NCBI RefSeq assembly: GCF_001685415.1
Contig: NZ_CP014989.1
Span: 2,542,001 to 2,606,000, forward strand
DNA length: 64,000 bases
Direction of reading: 5' to 3'
Origin: Serinicoccus hydrothermalis
GTDB taxonomy: Bacteria; Actinomycetota; Actinomycetes; Actinomycetales; Dermatophilaceae
Under the pieces are notes generated by a model. It saw only the letters and a list, made by a program, of their open reading frames with translations. It was not told where the DNA came from and did no database searches. The translations under genes were made by a program, and so were the position numbers. Shown one piece after another: positions 9,097 through 17,242 of the stretch (its first letter is position 1; every line of letters starts with the position of its first letter).

Positions 9097-10350
9097 GTGA
9101 GCACCGCAGCCGCCCTCGCCGCCTTCGACCGCATGTGGGCCGACCTCGACCCGGTCGGCCGGGTCGGCAGCGGCGGCTACCGCCGCTTCGCCTGGACCCG
9201 GGAGGACGCCACGCTGCGCGAGTGGTTCGCCGGGGAGGCGGCGGCGCGTGGCCTCGACGTTGTCGAGGACCGGGTCGGCAACCAGTGGGCGTGGTGGTGG
9301 GACGGCCCGGGGAGCGTGGACGACGCGGTGCGGGCGGGGCATACCGGCCTCGTCATCGGCTCGCACCTGGACTCGGTGCCGGACGGCGGCGCCTTCGACG
9401 GGCCGCTCGGGGTGGTCAGCTCGTTCGCCGCGCTCGACCTGCTCCGCGCGGGCGGGGTCGCGCCGTCCCGGCCGGTCGCCGTGGCCAACTTCGTCGACGA
9501 GGAGGGGGCGCGCTTCGGGATCGCCTGCGCGGGCTCCCGGGTGCTCACCGGGGCGCTGCCCGCCGACCGGGCGCGGGCGCTCACCGACGGCGACGGCGTG
9601 ACGTATGCCGAGGCGCTCGCCGCAGCCGGCCGCGACCCCGAGGCCCTGGGCCGGGACGAGGAGACGCTGGCGCGCGTCGGCGCCTTCGTCGAGCTGCACG
9701 TCGAGCAGGGCCGGGCGCTGGTCGACCTCGACGCTCCCGTCGCGGTGGCCAGCGACATCTGGCCGCACGGGCGGTGGCGCTTCGACTTCCCCGGCGAGGC
9801 CAACCACGCCGGGACCACCCGGCTCGAGGACCGGCGCGACGCGATGCTCGGGTATGCCGACCTCGTCCTGGCAGCCCGGGCCGGTGCCACCGATCGCGGC
9901 TGCGTCGCCACCGTCGGCAAGGTGGCCGTCACCCCGGGCGGGGTCAACGCGATCCCCTCGCACGTCACCGGCTGGCTGGACGCGCGCGGGCCGGAGGAGG
10001 CGCAGGTCGAGGCGCTCGTCGCCGACCTCGAGGGACGGGCCGGGCAGCACGGCGCCGAGGTCGTCCGGGAGTCCTGGACCCCGACCACCCGCTTCGACGC
10101 CGCCCTGGCCGACCGGCTGCGCGCCGTGCTGGGCAGCAGCGACGAGCTGAGCGTGCCGGTGCTCGGCACCGGCGCCGGGCACGACGCCGGCATCCTCGCG
10201 GGAGCGGGCATACCGACCGCGATGCTCTTCGTGCGCAACCCGACCGGGGTCTCGCACAGCCCGGCCGAGCACGCCGAGACGCCCGACTGCCACGCCGGCG
10301 TCGAGGCCCTCGCGGCGTGCGTGGCCGACCTCGCGGCGGGGCAGCCGTGA
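9097..10350 (+). CDS. M20-family amidohydrolase (allantoate amidohydrolase-like), probable N-formylglutamate hydrolase of the hut operon
   Basis: Zn-dependent amidohydrolase of 417 aa in the allantoate/N-carbamoyl-amino-acid hydrolase group. Metal-site motifs are visible: GSHLDSVPDGGAFDGPLGV, the VNFxDEEG-type block (VANFVDEEGARFG), FVELHVEQG, and a C-terminal AGHDAG segment; the ANHAGTTR block belongs to the dimerisation domain. It is first in an operon with hutF and hutI, overlapping hutF by GTGA. The operon has no recognisable N-formylglutamate amidohydrolase (HutG), so I infer this enzyme performs that last step, giving glutamate and formate; similar gene orders occur in Streptomyces hut loci. 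Allantoate as substrate is not supported by the neighbours. Confidence 0.8.
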   Translation: MSTAAALAAFDRMWADLDPVGRVGSGGYRRFAWTREDATLREWFAGEAAARGLDVVEDRVGNQWAWWWDGPGSVDDAVRAGHTGLVIGSHLDSVPDGGAFDGPLGVVSSFAALDLLRAGGVAPSRPVAVANFVDEEGARFGIACAGSRVLTGALPADRARALTDGDGVTYAEALAAAGRDPEALGRDEETLARVGAFVELHVEQGRALVDLDAPVAVASDIWPHGRWRFDFPGEANHAGTTRLEDRRDAMLGYADLVLAARAGATDRGCVATVGKVAVTPGGVNAIPSHVTGWLDARGPEEAQVEALVADLEGRAGQHGAEVVRESWTPTTRFDAALADRLRAVLGSSDELSVPVLGTGAGHDAGILAGAGIPTAMLFVRNPTGVSHSPAEHAETPDCHAGVEALAACVADLAAGQP

Positions 10351-11804
10351 GCACGACCTTCCACGCCGCCCACGCCCACCTGCCCACCGGTGTCACCGCC
10401 GACGTGCGCATCGCCGTCGAGGACGGTCGGATCACCGCGGTGGGCGAGGGCATACCCGCGGCCGAGGGCGACCACCGCCTCCCCGGGATCGTGCTCCCCG
10501 GACTGGCGAACGCGCACAGCCACGCCTTCCACCGGGCGCTGCGCGGGCGGACGCACGGCGGTGGCGGGACGTTCTGGACCTGGCGCGAGACGATGTATGC
10601 CGTCGCCGCCCGGCTCGACCCGGACCGCTACCTCGCCCTGGCCCGCGCGACCTATGCCGAGATGGCGCTCGCGGGCATCACCGCCGTGGGCGAGTTCCAC
10701 TACCTGCACCACGGGCCGGGCGGGAAGCGCTACATGGACCCCAACGTCATGGGGAAGGCGCTCGTCGAGGCGGCCGCCGAGGCCGGGATCCGGCTGACGC
10801 TGCTGGACACCTGCTACCTCGCCGGGGGACTCGACGGCGCGGGGCACACCGAGCTGGAGGGCACGCAGCTGCGCTTCGGCGACGGCGACGCGCAGACCTG
10901 GGCGCTGCGGGTCGAGGACCTGCGCGACCACACCGACGGCGGACCGGAGCACGTGCGGGTCGGTGCCGCGATCCACTCGGTGCGGGCCGTGCCCCGCGAC
11001 CAGCTCTCGACCGTGGCCTCGTGGGCACGCACAGCAACCCCCACCCCCGACCGGACACCCCTTCTCACCCCCGACCGGACACCCCTTCCGTCCGCAAATT
11101 CGCGGACGGAAGGGGTGTCCGGTCGGGAGGTGGCTGGGCGGCGTGGGCCGGCTGGGCGGCCGGTGCACGTGCACCTGTCCGAGCAGCCCGCCGAGAACGA
11201 CGCCTGCCTCGCCGCGCACGGCCTCACCCCGACCGGGCTGCTGGAGGCCGAGGGGGTGCTCGGGCCCGACCTGTCCGCCGTCCACGCCACCCACCTCACC
11301 GAGCGCGACGTCGCGCTGCTCGGGCAGCACCGGTCCACCGCCTGCTTCTGCCCCACCACGGAGCGCGACCTCGCGGACGGCATCGGCCCGGGGCGGGCGC
11401 TGCGCGACGCGGGAGCCCGGCTGTCGCTCGGCTCGGACCAGCACGCGGTCGTCGACCTGCTGGAGGAGGCCCGGGCGCTGGAGATGCACGAGCGGTTGGC
11501 GAGCCTCGAGCGGGGCCGCTTCGCCCCCGCCGACCTGCTGGCCGCGGCCACCGCGCACGAGAGCATCGGCTGGCCGGACGCCGGCCGGATCGAGGTCGGT
11601 GCCCGCGCCGACCTCGTCGCGGTGCGCGACGACACGGTCCGCACGGCCGGCTGCGACCCGGCCCAGGTCGTGCTCGCCGCGAGCGCTGCCGACGTCGACA
11701 CCGTGGTGACCGACGGGCGGGTCGTCGTGCAGGACGGGCGGCACCGGCTCGGCGACGTCGGCCGGCTGCTCGCAGGCGCCATCCACCCGCTCCTGAGCGA
11801 CTGA
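10347..11804 (+). CDS. hutF: Formimidoylglutamate deiminase, with an inserted repeat-encoded segment
   Basis: Amidohydrolase-superfamily enzyme that deiminates N-formimino-L-glutamate to N-formylglutamate. At 485 aa it is somewhat longer than the roughly 450 aa usual for HutF. Metal ligands and family blocks are visible: LPGLANAHSHAFHRALRGR, GEFHYLHH, VHLSEQPAEN, VHATHLTERD and SLGSDQHAVVDLLEEAR. Between HSVRAVPRDQLSTVASWA and GRPVHVHLSEQ lies a low-complexity segment of about 40 residues (TPTPDRTPLL and RTEGVSGRE) encoded by the palindromic repeat at 11046-11127; it is in frame and the flanking motifs are intact. The GTG start overlaps the stop of the M20 gene; hutI follows after 24 nt. Confidence 0.9.
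   Translation: MSTTFHAAHAHLPTGVTADVRIAVEDGRITAVGEGIPAAEGDHRLPGIVLPGLANAHSHAFHRALRGRTHGGGGTFWTWRETMYAVAARLDPDRYLALARATYAEMALAGITAVGEFHYLHHGPGGKRYMDPNVMGKALVEAAAEAGIRLTLLDTCYLAGGLDGAGHTELEGTQLRFGDGDAQTWALRVEDLRDHTDGGPEHVRVGAAIHSVRAVPRDQLSTVASWARTATPTPDRTPLLTPDRTPLPSANSRTEGVSGREVAGRRGPAGRPVHVHLSEQPAENDACLAAHGLTPTGLLEAEGVLGPDLSAVHATHLTERDVALLGQHRSTACFCPTTERDLADGIGPGRALRDAGARLSLGSDQHAVVDLLEEARALEMHERLASLERGRFAPADLLAAATAHESIGWPDAGRIEVGARADLVAVRDDTVRTAGCDPAQVVLAASAADVDTVVTDGRVVVQDGRHRLGDVGRLLAGAIHPLLSD
11046..11127. repeat. Intragenic palindromic repeat inside hutF
   Basis: Arms of 26 nt (11070-11095 and 11102-11127) pair perfectly around a 6-nt A/T-rich loop at 11096-11101. A partial direct copy of the left arm precedes it at 11046-11063. 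The arm starts CCCGACCGGACACCCC. Arms of the same sequence recur singly in the E2 gene (47944-47969, 24 of 26 identical; 48155-48180, 25 of 26) and more diverged in the aminotransferase gene (61044-61069, 20 of 26). Confidence 0.85.
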
Positions 11805-11828
11805 CCCCGGCACGAGAGGATCGAGCCC

Positions 11829-13040
11829 ATGAGCATGCTCATCACCGGCATCCGCGAGCTGGTCACCTGCGACGACACCGTCGAGAACGCGCGCGGGAGG
11901 ACCAACGCGGACCTGACCCGCGGCCTCGGTGTCGTGCCCGACGCCGCGGTCGTCATCGGCGGCGGGAGCGAGGACTCGGCGCCTGCCGTGGAGTGGATCG
12001 GGCCGGCCGACCAGGCGCCCGCCGCGGACTGGGCGATCGACCTCGGCGGCAAGGCGGTCCTGCCCGGTTTCGTCGACAGCCACGCCCACCTCGTCTTCGC
12101 CGGCGACCGGTCGGCGGAGTTCGCCGCCCGGATGACCGGGCAGCCCTACGACGGCGGCGGCATCGCCCTCACCATGGCGGCCACCCGCGAGGCGGGCGAC
12201 GCCGAGCTGCGCGACCTGCTCGCCAAGCGGGTCGGGGAGATGCGCAGCCAGGGCACGACCACCGTGGAGATCAAGAGCGGCTACGGCCTCGACGTCGAGC
12301 ACGAGGTCCGGGCGCTGCGGCTGGCCCGCGAGGTCACCCCCGAGACCACCTTCCTCGGCGCCCACGTCGTCCCGCCGGACCGGCGTGGCGCCGGCGGGCG
12401 GGAGGCATACCTCGACCTCGTCTGCGGCGAGATGCTCGCCGCCTGCGCGCCGTACGCCCGCTGGGTCGACGTCTTCTGCGAACCGGCCAGCGCCCACGCC
12501 TTCGACGGCGAGGAGTCGCGCCGCGTGCTCGAGGCCGGGCGGGACGCCGGGCTGGAGCTGCGGGTGCACGGCAACCAGCTCGGGCACGGCCCCGGTGTCC
12601 AGCTGGCCGTCGAGCTCGGCGCGGCGAGCGTCGACCACTGCACCTACCTCAGCGACGAGGACGTCGAGGCGCTCGCCGGGAGCGGCACCGTGGCCACCCT
12701 GCTGCCGGGTGTGGAGTTCTCCACCCGGCAGCCCTACCCCGACGCGCGCCGGCTCTTCGACGCGGGCGTGGACGTGGCCCTCGCCACCGACTGCAACCCC
12801 GGCACGTGCAGCTCCTCCTCGATGCCGCTCATGATCGCGCTCGCGGTCCGCGAGATGGGGATGACGCCGGCGGAGGCGCTGCGCGCGGCCACCGTCGGCG
12901 GGGCGCGGGCGCTGCGCCGCGACGACGTGGGGCGGATCCGCGTCGGGCAGCGGGCGGACCTCGCCGTCGTGGACGCCCCGAGCGTGCTGCACATCCCCTA
13001 CCGCGTCGGGGTGCCGATCGTGCGCGCGCTGGAGGTCTGA
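11829..13040 (+). CDS. hutI: Imidazolonepropionase
   Basis: Opens the imidazolone ring of 4-imidazolone-5-propionate to give N-formimino-L-glutamate, the third step of the pathway. It is an amidohydrolase-fold protein of 403 aa, the usual length. Metal-binding and substrate motifs include [38 protein letters not shown], the [10 protein letters not shown] block and TDCNPGT. The start is ATG 11829, with GAGAGGA upstream. It is the last gene of the second hut operon; about 75 nt downstream begins the insertion-sequence cluster, so no native terminator can be recognised with confidence. Confidence 0.95.
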   Translation: MSMLITGIRELVTCDDTVENARGRTNADLTRGLGVVPDAAVVIGGGSEDSAPAVEWIGPADQAPAADWAIDLGGKAVLPGFVDSHAHLVFAGDRSAEFAARMTGQPYDGGGIALTMAATREAGDAELRDLLAKRVGEMRSQGTTTVEIKSGYGLDVEHEVRALRLAREVTPETTFLGAHVVPPDRRGAGGREAYLDLVCGEMLAACAPYARWVDVFCEPASAHAFDGEESRRVLEAGRDAGLELRVHGNQLGHGPGVQLAVELGAASVDHCTYLSDEDVEALAGSGTVATLLPGVEFSTRQPYPDARRLFDAGVDVALATDCNPGTCSSSSMPLMIALAVREMGMTPAEALRAATVGGARALRRDDVGRIRVGQRADLAVVDAPSVLHIPYRVGVPIVRALEV

Positions 13041-13189
13041 ACCCGAGCCGGCGCCTCCGACCACGGACGGACGCAGGACGCGACCGCGGTATGACGCGGC
13101 CCGGCCCTCCGCGGCCTAGACGGTATGGAGTGACCGCTCGGGTTGACTGAGGGGTTGCGGGCCGGGGCCTCGCTCACAAGATTCGTGGG

Positions 13190-14335
13190 TTGCCGGGCAG
13201 GGGCCGCCTGCTCGGCCTATCCGACAAGTGTGGGAGGCCCCGGGTGTTTACCGAGCGTACGAGTGTTGGGTTGGACGTGCACGCTCGCTCGGTCGCGGCA
13301 GCAGCGATCGATAGCGACACGGGCGAGTTGATCCAGGCGAGGTTGTCGCCGTCCAAGGAACAGATCACGCACTGGGTTCAGGCTCTGCCTGGGCCGGTCG
13401 CGGTGACATATGAGGCCGGCCCGACGGGTTTCGACCTGTGCCGGGCACTGATGGCGGTCGGCGTCCGGTGCGAGGTCGCCGCCCCCTCGAAGGTGCAACG
13501 CCCGTCCGGGGATCGGGTCAAGACCGACGCCAAGGACGCGGTCCACCTGGCCCGGCTGCTGCGGATGGATGAGATCACTCCGGTGGCGGTCCCCTCGGTC
13601 GATCAAGAAGCCGCCCGGGACCTGGTCCGTGCTCGGGAAGACGCCCGTGGGGACCTGATGCGGACCCGGCACCGCCTGTCCAAACTGCTGCTACGCCACG
13701 GGATCGTCTACTCCGGCGGGGCGGCGTGGACCGGTCGACACGATGCGTGGCTACGCACCTCGGCACTACCGCAGCTAACGTCGGCGGCGACCCGGTTGAC
13801 GTTCGACTCCGACTACGAGGCGGTCCGGGGCACGCTCGCCCGGCGAGACCGTCTCGATGCCCACATCACGCAGCTGGCCGCGGACAGCGAGTTTACCCCG
13901 GTGGTGCACCGACTGGGGTGCCTGCGCGGCATCAGCACCCTGACCGGGTTCGCTCTGGCCGTGGAGATCGGGGACTGGCACCGGTTCACCGGCAACACCA
14001 TCGGCTCCTTCGTCGGACTCGTCCCCTCTGAGCACTCCTCCGGTCAGTCCCGGTCCCAGGGGTCGATCACCAAGACCGGGAACACCCATGTGCGCCGGTT
14101 GCTGGTCGAAGCGGCCTGGCATCACCGGGCCCGCTACCGGATCGGTAAGACCATGCGGGACCGGTGGGACCAGGCCCCGGCAGGTGCCCGGGCACGCGGC
14201 GATGTCGGCAACCGGCGACTGCACGCCCGGTGGGTGAACTTCCTGGAGCGACGCAAGAAGCCGACCATCGCCAACGTCGCTGTCGCCCGCGAGCTCGCCG
14301 GCTGGTGCTGGTCCCTGGCGGTGATGGACGACTGA
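13190..14335 (+). CDS. IS110-family transposase, left copy
   Basis: DEDD-type recombinase of up to 381 aa. The N-terminal RuvC-like domain shows SVGLDVHARSVAAAAID (first Asp), VTYEAGPTGFDLCRAL (Glu) and KTDAKDAVHLARLLR (the Asp pair). The C-terminal IS116/IS110/IS902 domain has LRGISTLTGFALAVEIGD and the conserved serine region GLVPSEHSSGQSRSQGSITKTGN. GTG 13244, just before the RuvC-like block, is an alternative start that removes a basic N-terminal tail. The protein is identical to the inverted copy at 16013-17158 and appears intact, with no frameshift. Confidence 0.9.
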   Translation: MPGRGRLLGLSDKCGRPRVFTERTSVGLDVHARSVAAAAIDSDTGELIQARLSPSKEQITHWVQALPGPVAVTYEAGPTGFDLCRALMAVGVRCEVAAPSKVQRPSGDRVKTDAKDAVHLARLLRMDEITPVAVPSVDQEAARDLVRAREDARGDLMRTRHRLSKLLLRHGIVYSGGAAWTGRHDAWLRTSALPQLTSAATRLTFDSDYEAVRGTLARRDRLDAHITQLAADSEFTPVVHRLGCLRGISTLTGFALAVEIGDWHRFTGNTIGSFVGLVPSEHSSGQSRSQGSITKTGNTHVRRLLVEAAWHHRARYRIGKTMRDRWDQAPAGARARGDVGNRRLHARWVNFLERRKKPTIANVAVARELAGWCWSLAVMDD

Positions 14336-14628
14336 ACCCCACAGTCTGCTGAGTCGAGCCACGGTGGCTGGAAGCAGCGCGTGGAGCGACCCGCGGAACA
14401 CCTATGGGCAGTCAGCCCATGCTGGCCACGCCCGTTCCTAGACACGCGGTCCCGCTCCTTGCCGAACCACCGTCCTGCGGTACCCAACCCGCGCATATCA
14501 GTCAGACCGCGCGTCGCCAACGACACGCTCACCGCCCATCGGCACGACACAGCACGAGGCGCCCGCCCCGATCGCTACGGGACGGGCGCCTCACCCTGCC
14601 ACTTGACAAGAGATCACTCCATATCAGG
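14336..14628 (+). ncRNA. Non-coding 3' end of IS110 element, candidate bridge RNA region (left copy)
   Basis: About 290 nt without a credible gene between transposase stop and element end. It contains a strong hairpin at 14556-14592 (15-bp stem with one mismatch, loop ATCGCTA) and a TTGACA at 14603-14608 near the end. In characterised IS110-family elements a non-coding end encodes a structured bridge RNA that guides recombination, and in IS1111-type members it is the 3' end. That this region encodes such an RNA is inference. Confidence 0.45.
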
Positions 14629-15719
14629 TGTACTCGGCCGTCAGGTTGGTGACAGTCGGCTGGTCGGTGGGAGTCCGCCGAGCGCGCTGTGGCGTCGTTC
14701 AGTGTTGTAGGACTCCAGCCAGGGCGCAAGCGCGTCCCGCCGGGCCTGGTTGCTGGTGAAGGCGTGCCGGTAGGCCCACTCGGTCTGCAGGGTGCGGTTG
14801 AACCGTTCGACCTTGCCGTTCTGCCAGGGGCAGTGTGGCTTGATGAACTTCTGCCGGGCGCCGATGGCGGCGATGGCGTCGAGGAACGCGCGTCCGTGCC
14901 GGTAGGCCAAGGCGTTGTCGGTCATCACCCGCTCGATGCGGGTGATGCCGTGGCCGGCGAAGTAGGCCGCCGCGCGGGTTAGGAAACCGGCGCAGGTGTG
15001 GTCCTTCTCGTCGTCGTGGATCTCGGAGTAGGCCAGCCGGGAGTGGTCATCGACCATCGAGTGCACGTAGTCGTAGCCGATCTTGGCCCGCCGGTTCTTG
15101 TCCGCCGTCGTGGCGGCGCGGCCGTGGGCGCGCCACCCGCCACCGTCGGGGATCTTGCCGATCTTCTTGACGTCGACGTGCACCAGCTCCCCGGGGCCGT
15201 CGCGCTCGTACCGGGTCGCCGTGACCTTGGAAGAGCGGATCACCTGCCCGGTCATCGGGTCCAAGCAGGCCAGGTAGGCCACCCCGGCGCGGCGCAGCAC
15301 CCGGGACACGGTGCGCGGGGCCAGCCCGAGCTCACCAGCGATCCAGTCCTGCCCACGGCGGTGCTCACGGCGGCAGGCCAGGATCTGCTGCTCGACATGG
15401 GACGGGGTGCGGCCGGGACAGGTACGTGGCCGGCTGGAGCGCTCACCCAGCCCGGCGATGCCGTGCTGGTCGTAGCGGGCCAGCCACCGGTGGGCGCACT
15501 GGCGCGAGATGCCCATCGCCTTGGCGGCATGGGCCACGGCCCACCCCTGCTCACGGACCCGCTGCACCAGCAGCAGGCGGCCATGGACGGTCAGACGGGC
15601 ATTAGCGTGGGGCATGAGGACCTCCGGGTTGCGGGCAGTGACTCTCGACAAGCCACACCCCACCCGGAGGTCCTCCTCACGTCAACACCCCACTGTCACC
15701 AACCTCCCGGCCGGGTACA
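14629..15719 (-). mobile_element. IS481-family element
   Basis: 1,091 bp, bounded by 28-nt terminal inverted repeats (14629-14656 and 15692-15719) matching at 25 of 28 positions, beginning TGTAC and ending TTGGTGACAGT. The flanks are ATATCAGG on the left and its reverse complement on the right, because the element lies at the symmetry axis of two inverted IS110 copies; no direct target duplication is seen. Confidence 0.85.
14641..15615 (-). CDS. IS481-family transposase
   Basis: A 324-aa DDE transposase. The N-terminal helix-turn-helix region runs RLTVHGRLLLVQRVREQGWAVAHAAKAMGISRQCAHRW and is followed by a second basic HTH (RRGQDWIAGELGLAPRTVSRVLRR). The rve catalytic core has HVDVKKIG (Asp), MTDNALAYR (Asp) and the NGKVERFNRTLQTEW block (Glu). 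The C-terminal YNTERRHSALGGLPP motif is typical of the family. I placed the start at ATG 15615; the frame extends 16 codons further upstream. The stop codon lies inside the left terminal repeat. The gene looks intact. Confidence 0.92.
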   Translation of the reverse strand: MPHANARLTVHGRLLLVQRVREQGWAVAHAAKAMGISRQCAHRWLARYDQHGIAGLGERSSRPRTCPGRTPSHVEQQILACRREHRRGQDWIAGELGLAPRTVSRVLRRAGVAYLACLDPMTGQVIRSSKVTATRYERDGPGELVHVDVKKIGKIPDGGGWRAHGRAATTADKNRRAKIGYDYVHSMVDDHSRLAYSEIHDDEKDHTCAGFLTRAAAYFAGHGITRIERVMTDNALAYRHGRAFLDAIAAIGARQKFIKPHCPWQNGKVERFNRTLQTEWAYRHAFTSNQARRDALAPWLESYNTERRHSALGGLPPTSRLSPT

Positions 15720-16012
15720 CCTGATATGGAGTGATCTCTTGTCAAGTGGCAGGGTGAGGCGCCCGTCCCGTAGCGATCGGGGCGGGCGCCTCGTGCTGTG
15801 TCGTGCCGATGGGCGGTGAGCGTGTCGTTGGCGACGCGCGGTCTGACTGATATGCGCGGGTTGGGTACCGCAGGACGGTGGTTCGGCAAGGAGCGGGACC
15901 GCGTGTCTAGGAACGGGCGTGGCCAGCATGGGCTGACTGCCCATAGGTGTTCCGCGGGTCGCTCCACGCGCTGCTTCCAGCCACCGTGGCTCGACTCAGC
16001 AGACTGTGGGGT
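15720..16012 (-). ncRNA. Non-coding 3' end of IS110 element, candidate bridge RNA region (right copy)
   Basis: Mirror image of 14336-14628, with the same hairpin at 15756-15792. The same reservations apply: the RNA is inferred from the family, not seen. Confidence 0.4.
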
Positions 16013-17158
16013 TCAGTCGTCCATCACCGCCAGGGACCAGCACCAGCCGGCGAGCTCGCGGGCGACAGCGACGTTGGCGATGGTCGGCTTCTTGCGTCGC
16101 TCCAGGAAGTTCACCCACCGGGCGTGCAGTCGCCGGTTGCCGACATCGCCGCGTGCCCGGGCACCTGCCGGGGCCTGGTCCCACCGGTCCCGCATGGTCT
16201 TACCGATCCGGTAGCGGGCCCGGTGATGCCAGGCCGCTTCGACCAGCAACCGGCGCACATGGGTGTTCCCGGTCTTGGTGATCGACCCCTGGGACCGGGA
16301 CTGACCGGAGGAGTGCTCAGAGGGGACGAGTCCGACGAAGGAGCCGATGGTGTTGCCGGTGAACCGGTGCCAGTCCCCGATCTCCACGGCCAGAGCGAAC
16401 CCGGTCAGGGTGCTGATGCCGCGCAGGCACCCCAGTCGGTGCACCACCGGGGTAAACTCGCTGTCCGCGGCCAGCTGCGTGATGTGGGCATCGAGACGGT
16501 CTCGCCGGGCGAGCGTGCCCCGGACCGCCTCGTAGTCGGAGTCGAACGTCAACCGGGTCGCCGCCGACGTTAGCTGCGGTAGTGCCGAGGTGCGTAGCCA
16601 CGCATCGTGTCGACCGGTCCACGCCGCCCCGCCGGAGTAGACGATCCCGTGGCGTAGCAGCAGTTTGGACAGGCGGTGCCGGGTCCGCATCAGGTCCCCA
16701 CGGGCGTCTTCCCGAGCACGGACCAGGTCCCGGGCGGCTTCTTGATCGACCGAGGGGACCGCCACCGGAGTGATCTCATCCATCCGCAGCAGCCGGGCCA
16801 GGTGGACCGCGTCCTTGGCGTCGGTCTTGACCCGATCCCCGGACGGGCGTTGCACCTTCGAGGGGGCGGCGACCTCGCACCGGACGCCGACCGCCATCAG
16901 TGCCCGGCACAGGTCGAAACCCGTCGGGCCGGCCTCATATGTCACCGCGACCGGCCCAGGCAGAGCCTGAACCCAGTGCGTGATCTGTTCCTTGGACGGC
17001 GACAACCTCGCCTGGATCAACTCGCCCGTGTCGCTATCGATCGCTGCTGCCGCGACCGAGCGAGCGTGCACGTCCAACCCAACACTCGTACGCTCGGTAA
17101 ACACCCGGGGCCTCCCACACTTGTCGGATAGGCCGAGCAGGCGGCCCCTGCCCGGCAA
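16013..17158 (-). CDS. IS110-family transposase, right copy
   Basis: Protein identical over all 381 residues to the left copy (13190-14335), with the same DEDD residues and serine motif, encoded on the opposite strand. Complete identity suggests recent duplication or ongoing conversion between the arms. Confidence 0.9.
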   Translation of the reverse strand: MPGRGRLLGLSDKCGRPRVFTERTSVGLDVHARSVAAAAIDSDTGELIQARLSPSKEQITHWVQALPGPVAVTYEAGPTGFDLCRALMAVGVRCEVAAPSKVQRPSGDRVKTDAKDAVHLARLLRMDEITPVAVPSVDQEAARDLVRAREDARGDLMRTRHRLSKLLLRHGIVYSGGAAWTGRHDAWLRTSALPQLTSAATRLTFDSDYEAVRGTLARRDRLDAHITQLAADSEFTPVVHRLGCLRGISTLTGFALAVEIGDWHRFTGNTIGSFVGLVPSEHSSGQSRSQGSITKTGNTHVRRLLVEAAWHHRARYRIGKTMRDRWDQAPAGARARGDVGNRRLHARWVNFLERRKKPTIANVAVARELAGWCWSLAVMDD

Positions 17159-17229
17159 CCCACGAATCTTGTGAGCGAGGCCCCGGCCCGCAACCCCTCA
17201 GTCAACCCGAGCGGTCACTCCATACCGTC

Positions 17230-17235
17230 TAGGGT
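17230..17235 (+). promoter_or_regulatory. -10 box of sensor kinase gene at the IS junction
   Basis: TAGGGT, 7 nt before GTG 17243. The left flank of the IS compound ends CCTAG and the right flank begins CTAGGGT, so the original site probably read CCTAGGGT and the insertion separated the -10 box from its upstream promoter sequence. Confidence 0.6.
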
Positions 17236-17242
17236 CGACCTC

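Larger units (their letters stand above)
13115..14628 (+). mobile_element. IS110-family element, left copy (IS1111-like layout)
   Basis: About 1.5 kb with one transposase, a short non-coding 5' end and a long non-coding 3' end (14336-14628). Subterminal inverted repeats TATGGAGTGA (13124-13133) and TCACTCCATA (14614-14623) are visible. Subterminal repeats plus a long 3' non-coding end are the arrangement of the IS1111 subgroup. Exact ends are uncertain by a few bases. Confidence 0.85.
13115..17233. mobile_element. Inverted-repeat compound of two IS110-type elements around an IS481-type element
   Basis: Positions 13115-14628 and 15720-17233 are reverse complements of each other, symmetric about 15174; every reading frame in one arm has an identical counterpart in the other, including both transposases. 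The centre (14629-15719) is an IS481-type element. The outer ends read CCTAGA... and ...TCTAGG. No direct target duplication flanks the whole, so it may be two separate IS110 insertions plus an IS481 rather than a mobile unit. The right end abuts the TAGGGT -10 box of the sensor kinase gene. Confidence 0.9.
15720..17233 (-). mobile_element. IS110-family element, right copy (inverted)
   Basis: Exact reverse complement of 13115-14628 as far as can be read. Its outer end is immediately adjacent to, and partly shares bases with, the TAGGGT -10 box at 17230-17235 of the sensor kinase gene. Confidence 0.88.

Noticed and set aside
9097-10350. Purine/allantoin degradation locus
   Set aside because: Only one allantoate-hydrolase-like gene is present and it is cotranscribed with hutF and hutI.
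14689-15819. Plus-strand open frames (97 and 273 codons) opposite the IS481 transposase
   Set aside because: Antisense to an intact DDE transposase; no recognisable features.
13115-17233. The IS cluster as a composite transposon that moved as one unit
   Set aside because: No cargo gene and no direct target duplication at the outer ends; independent insertions or foldback duplication explain it as well.
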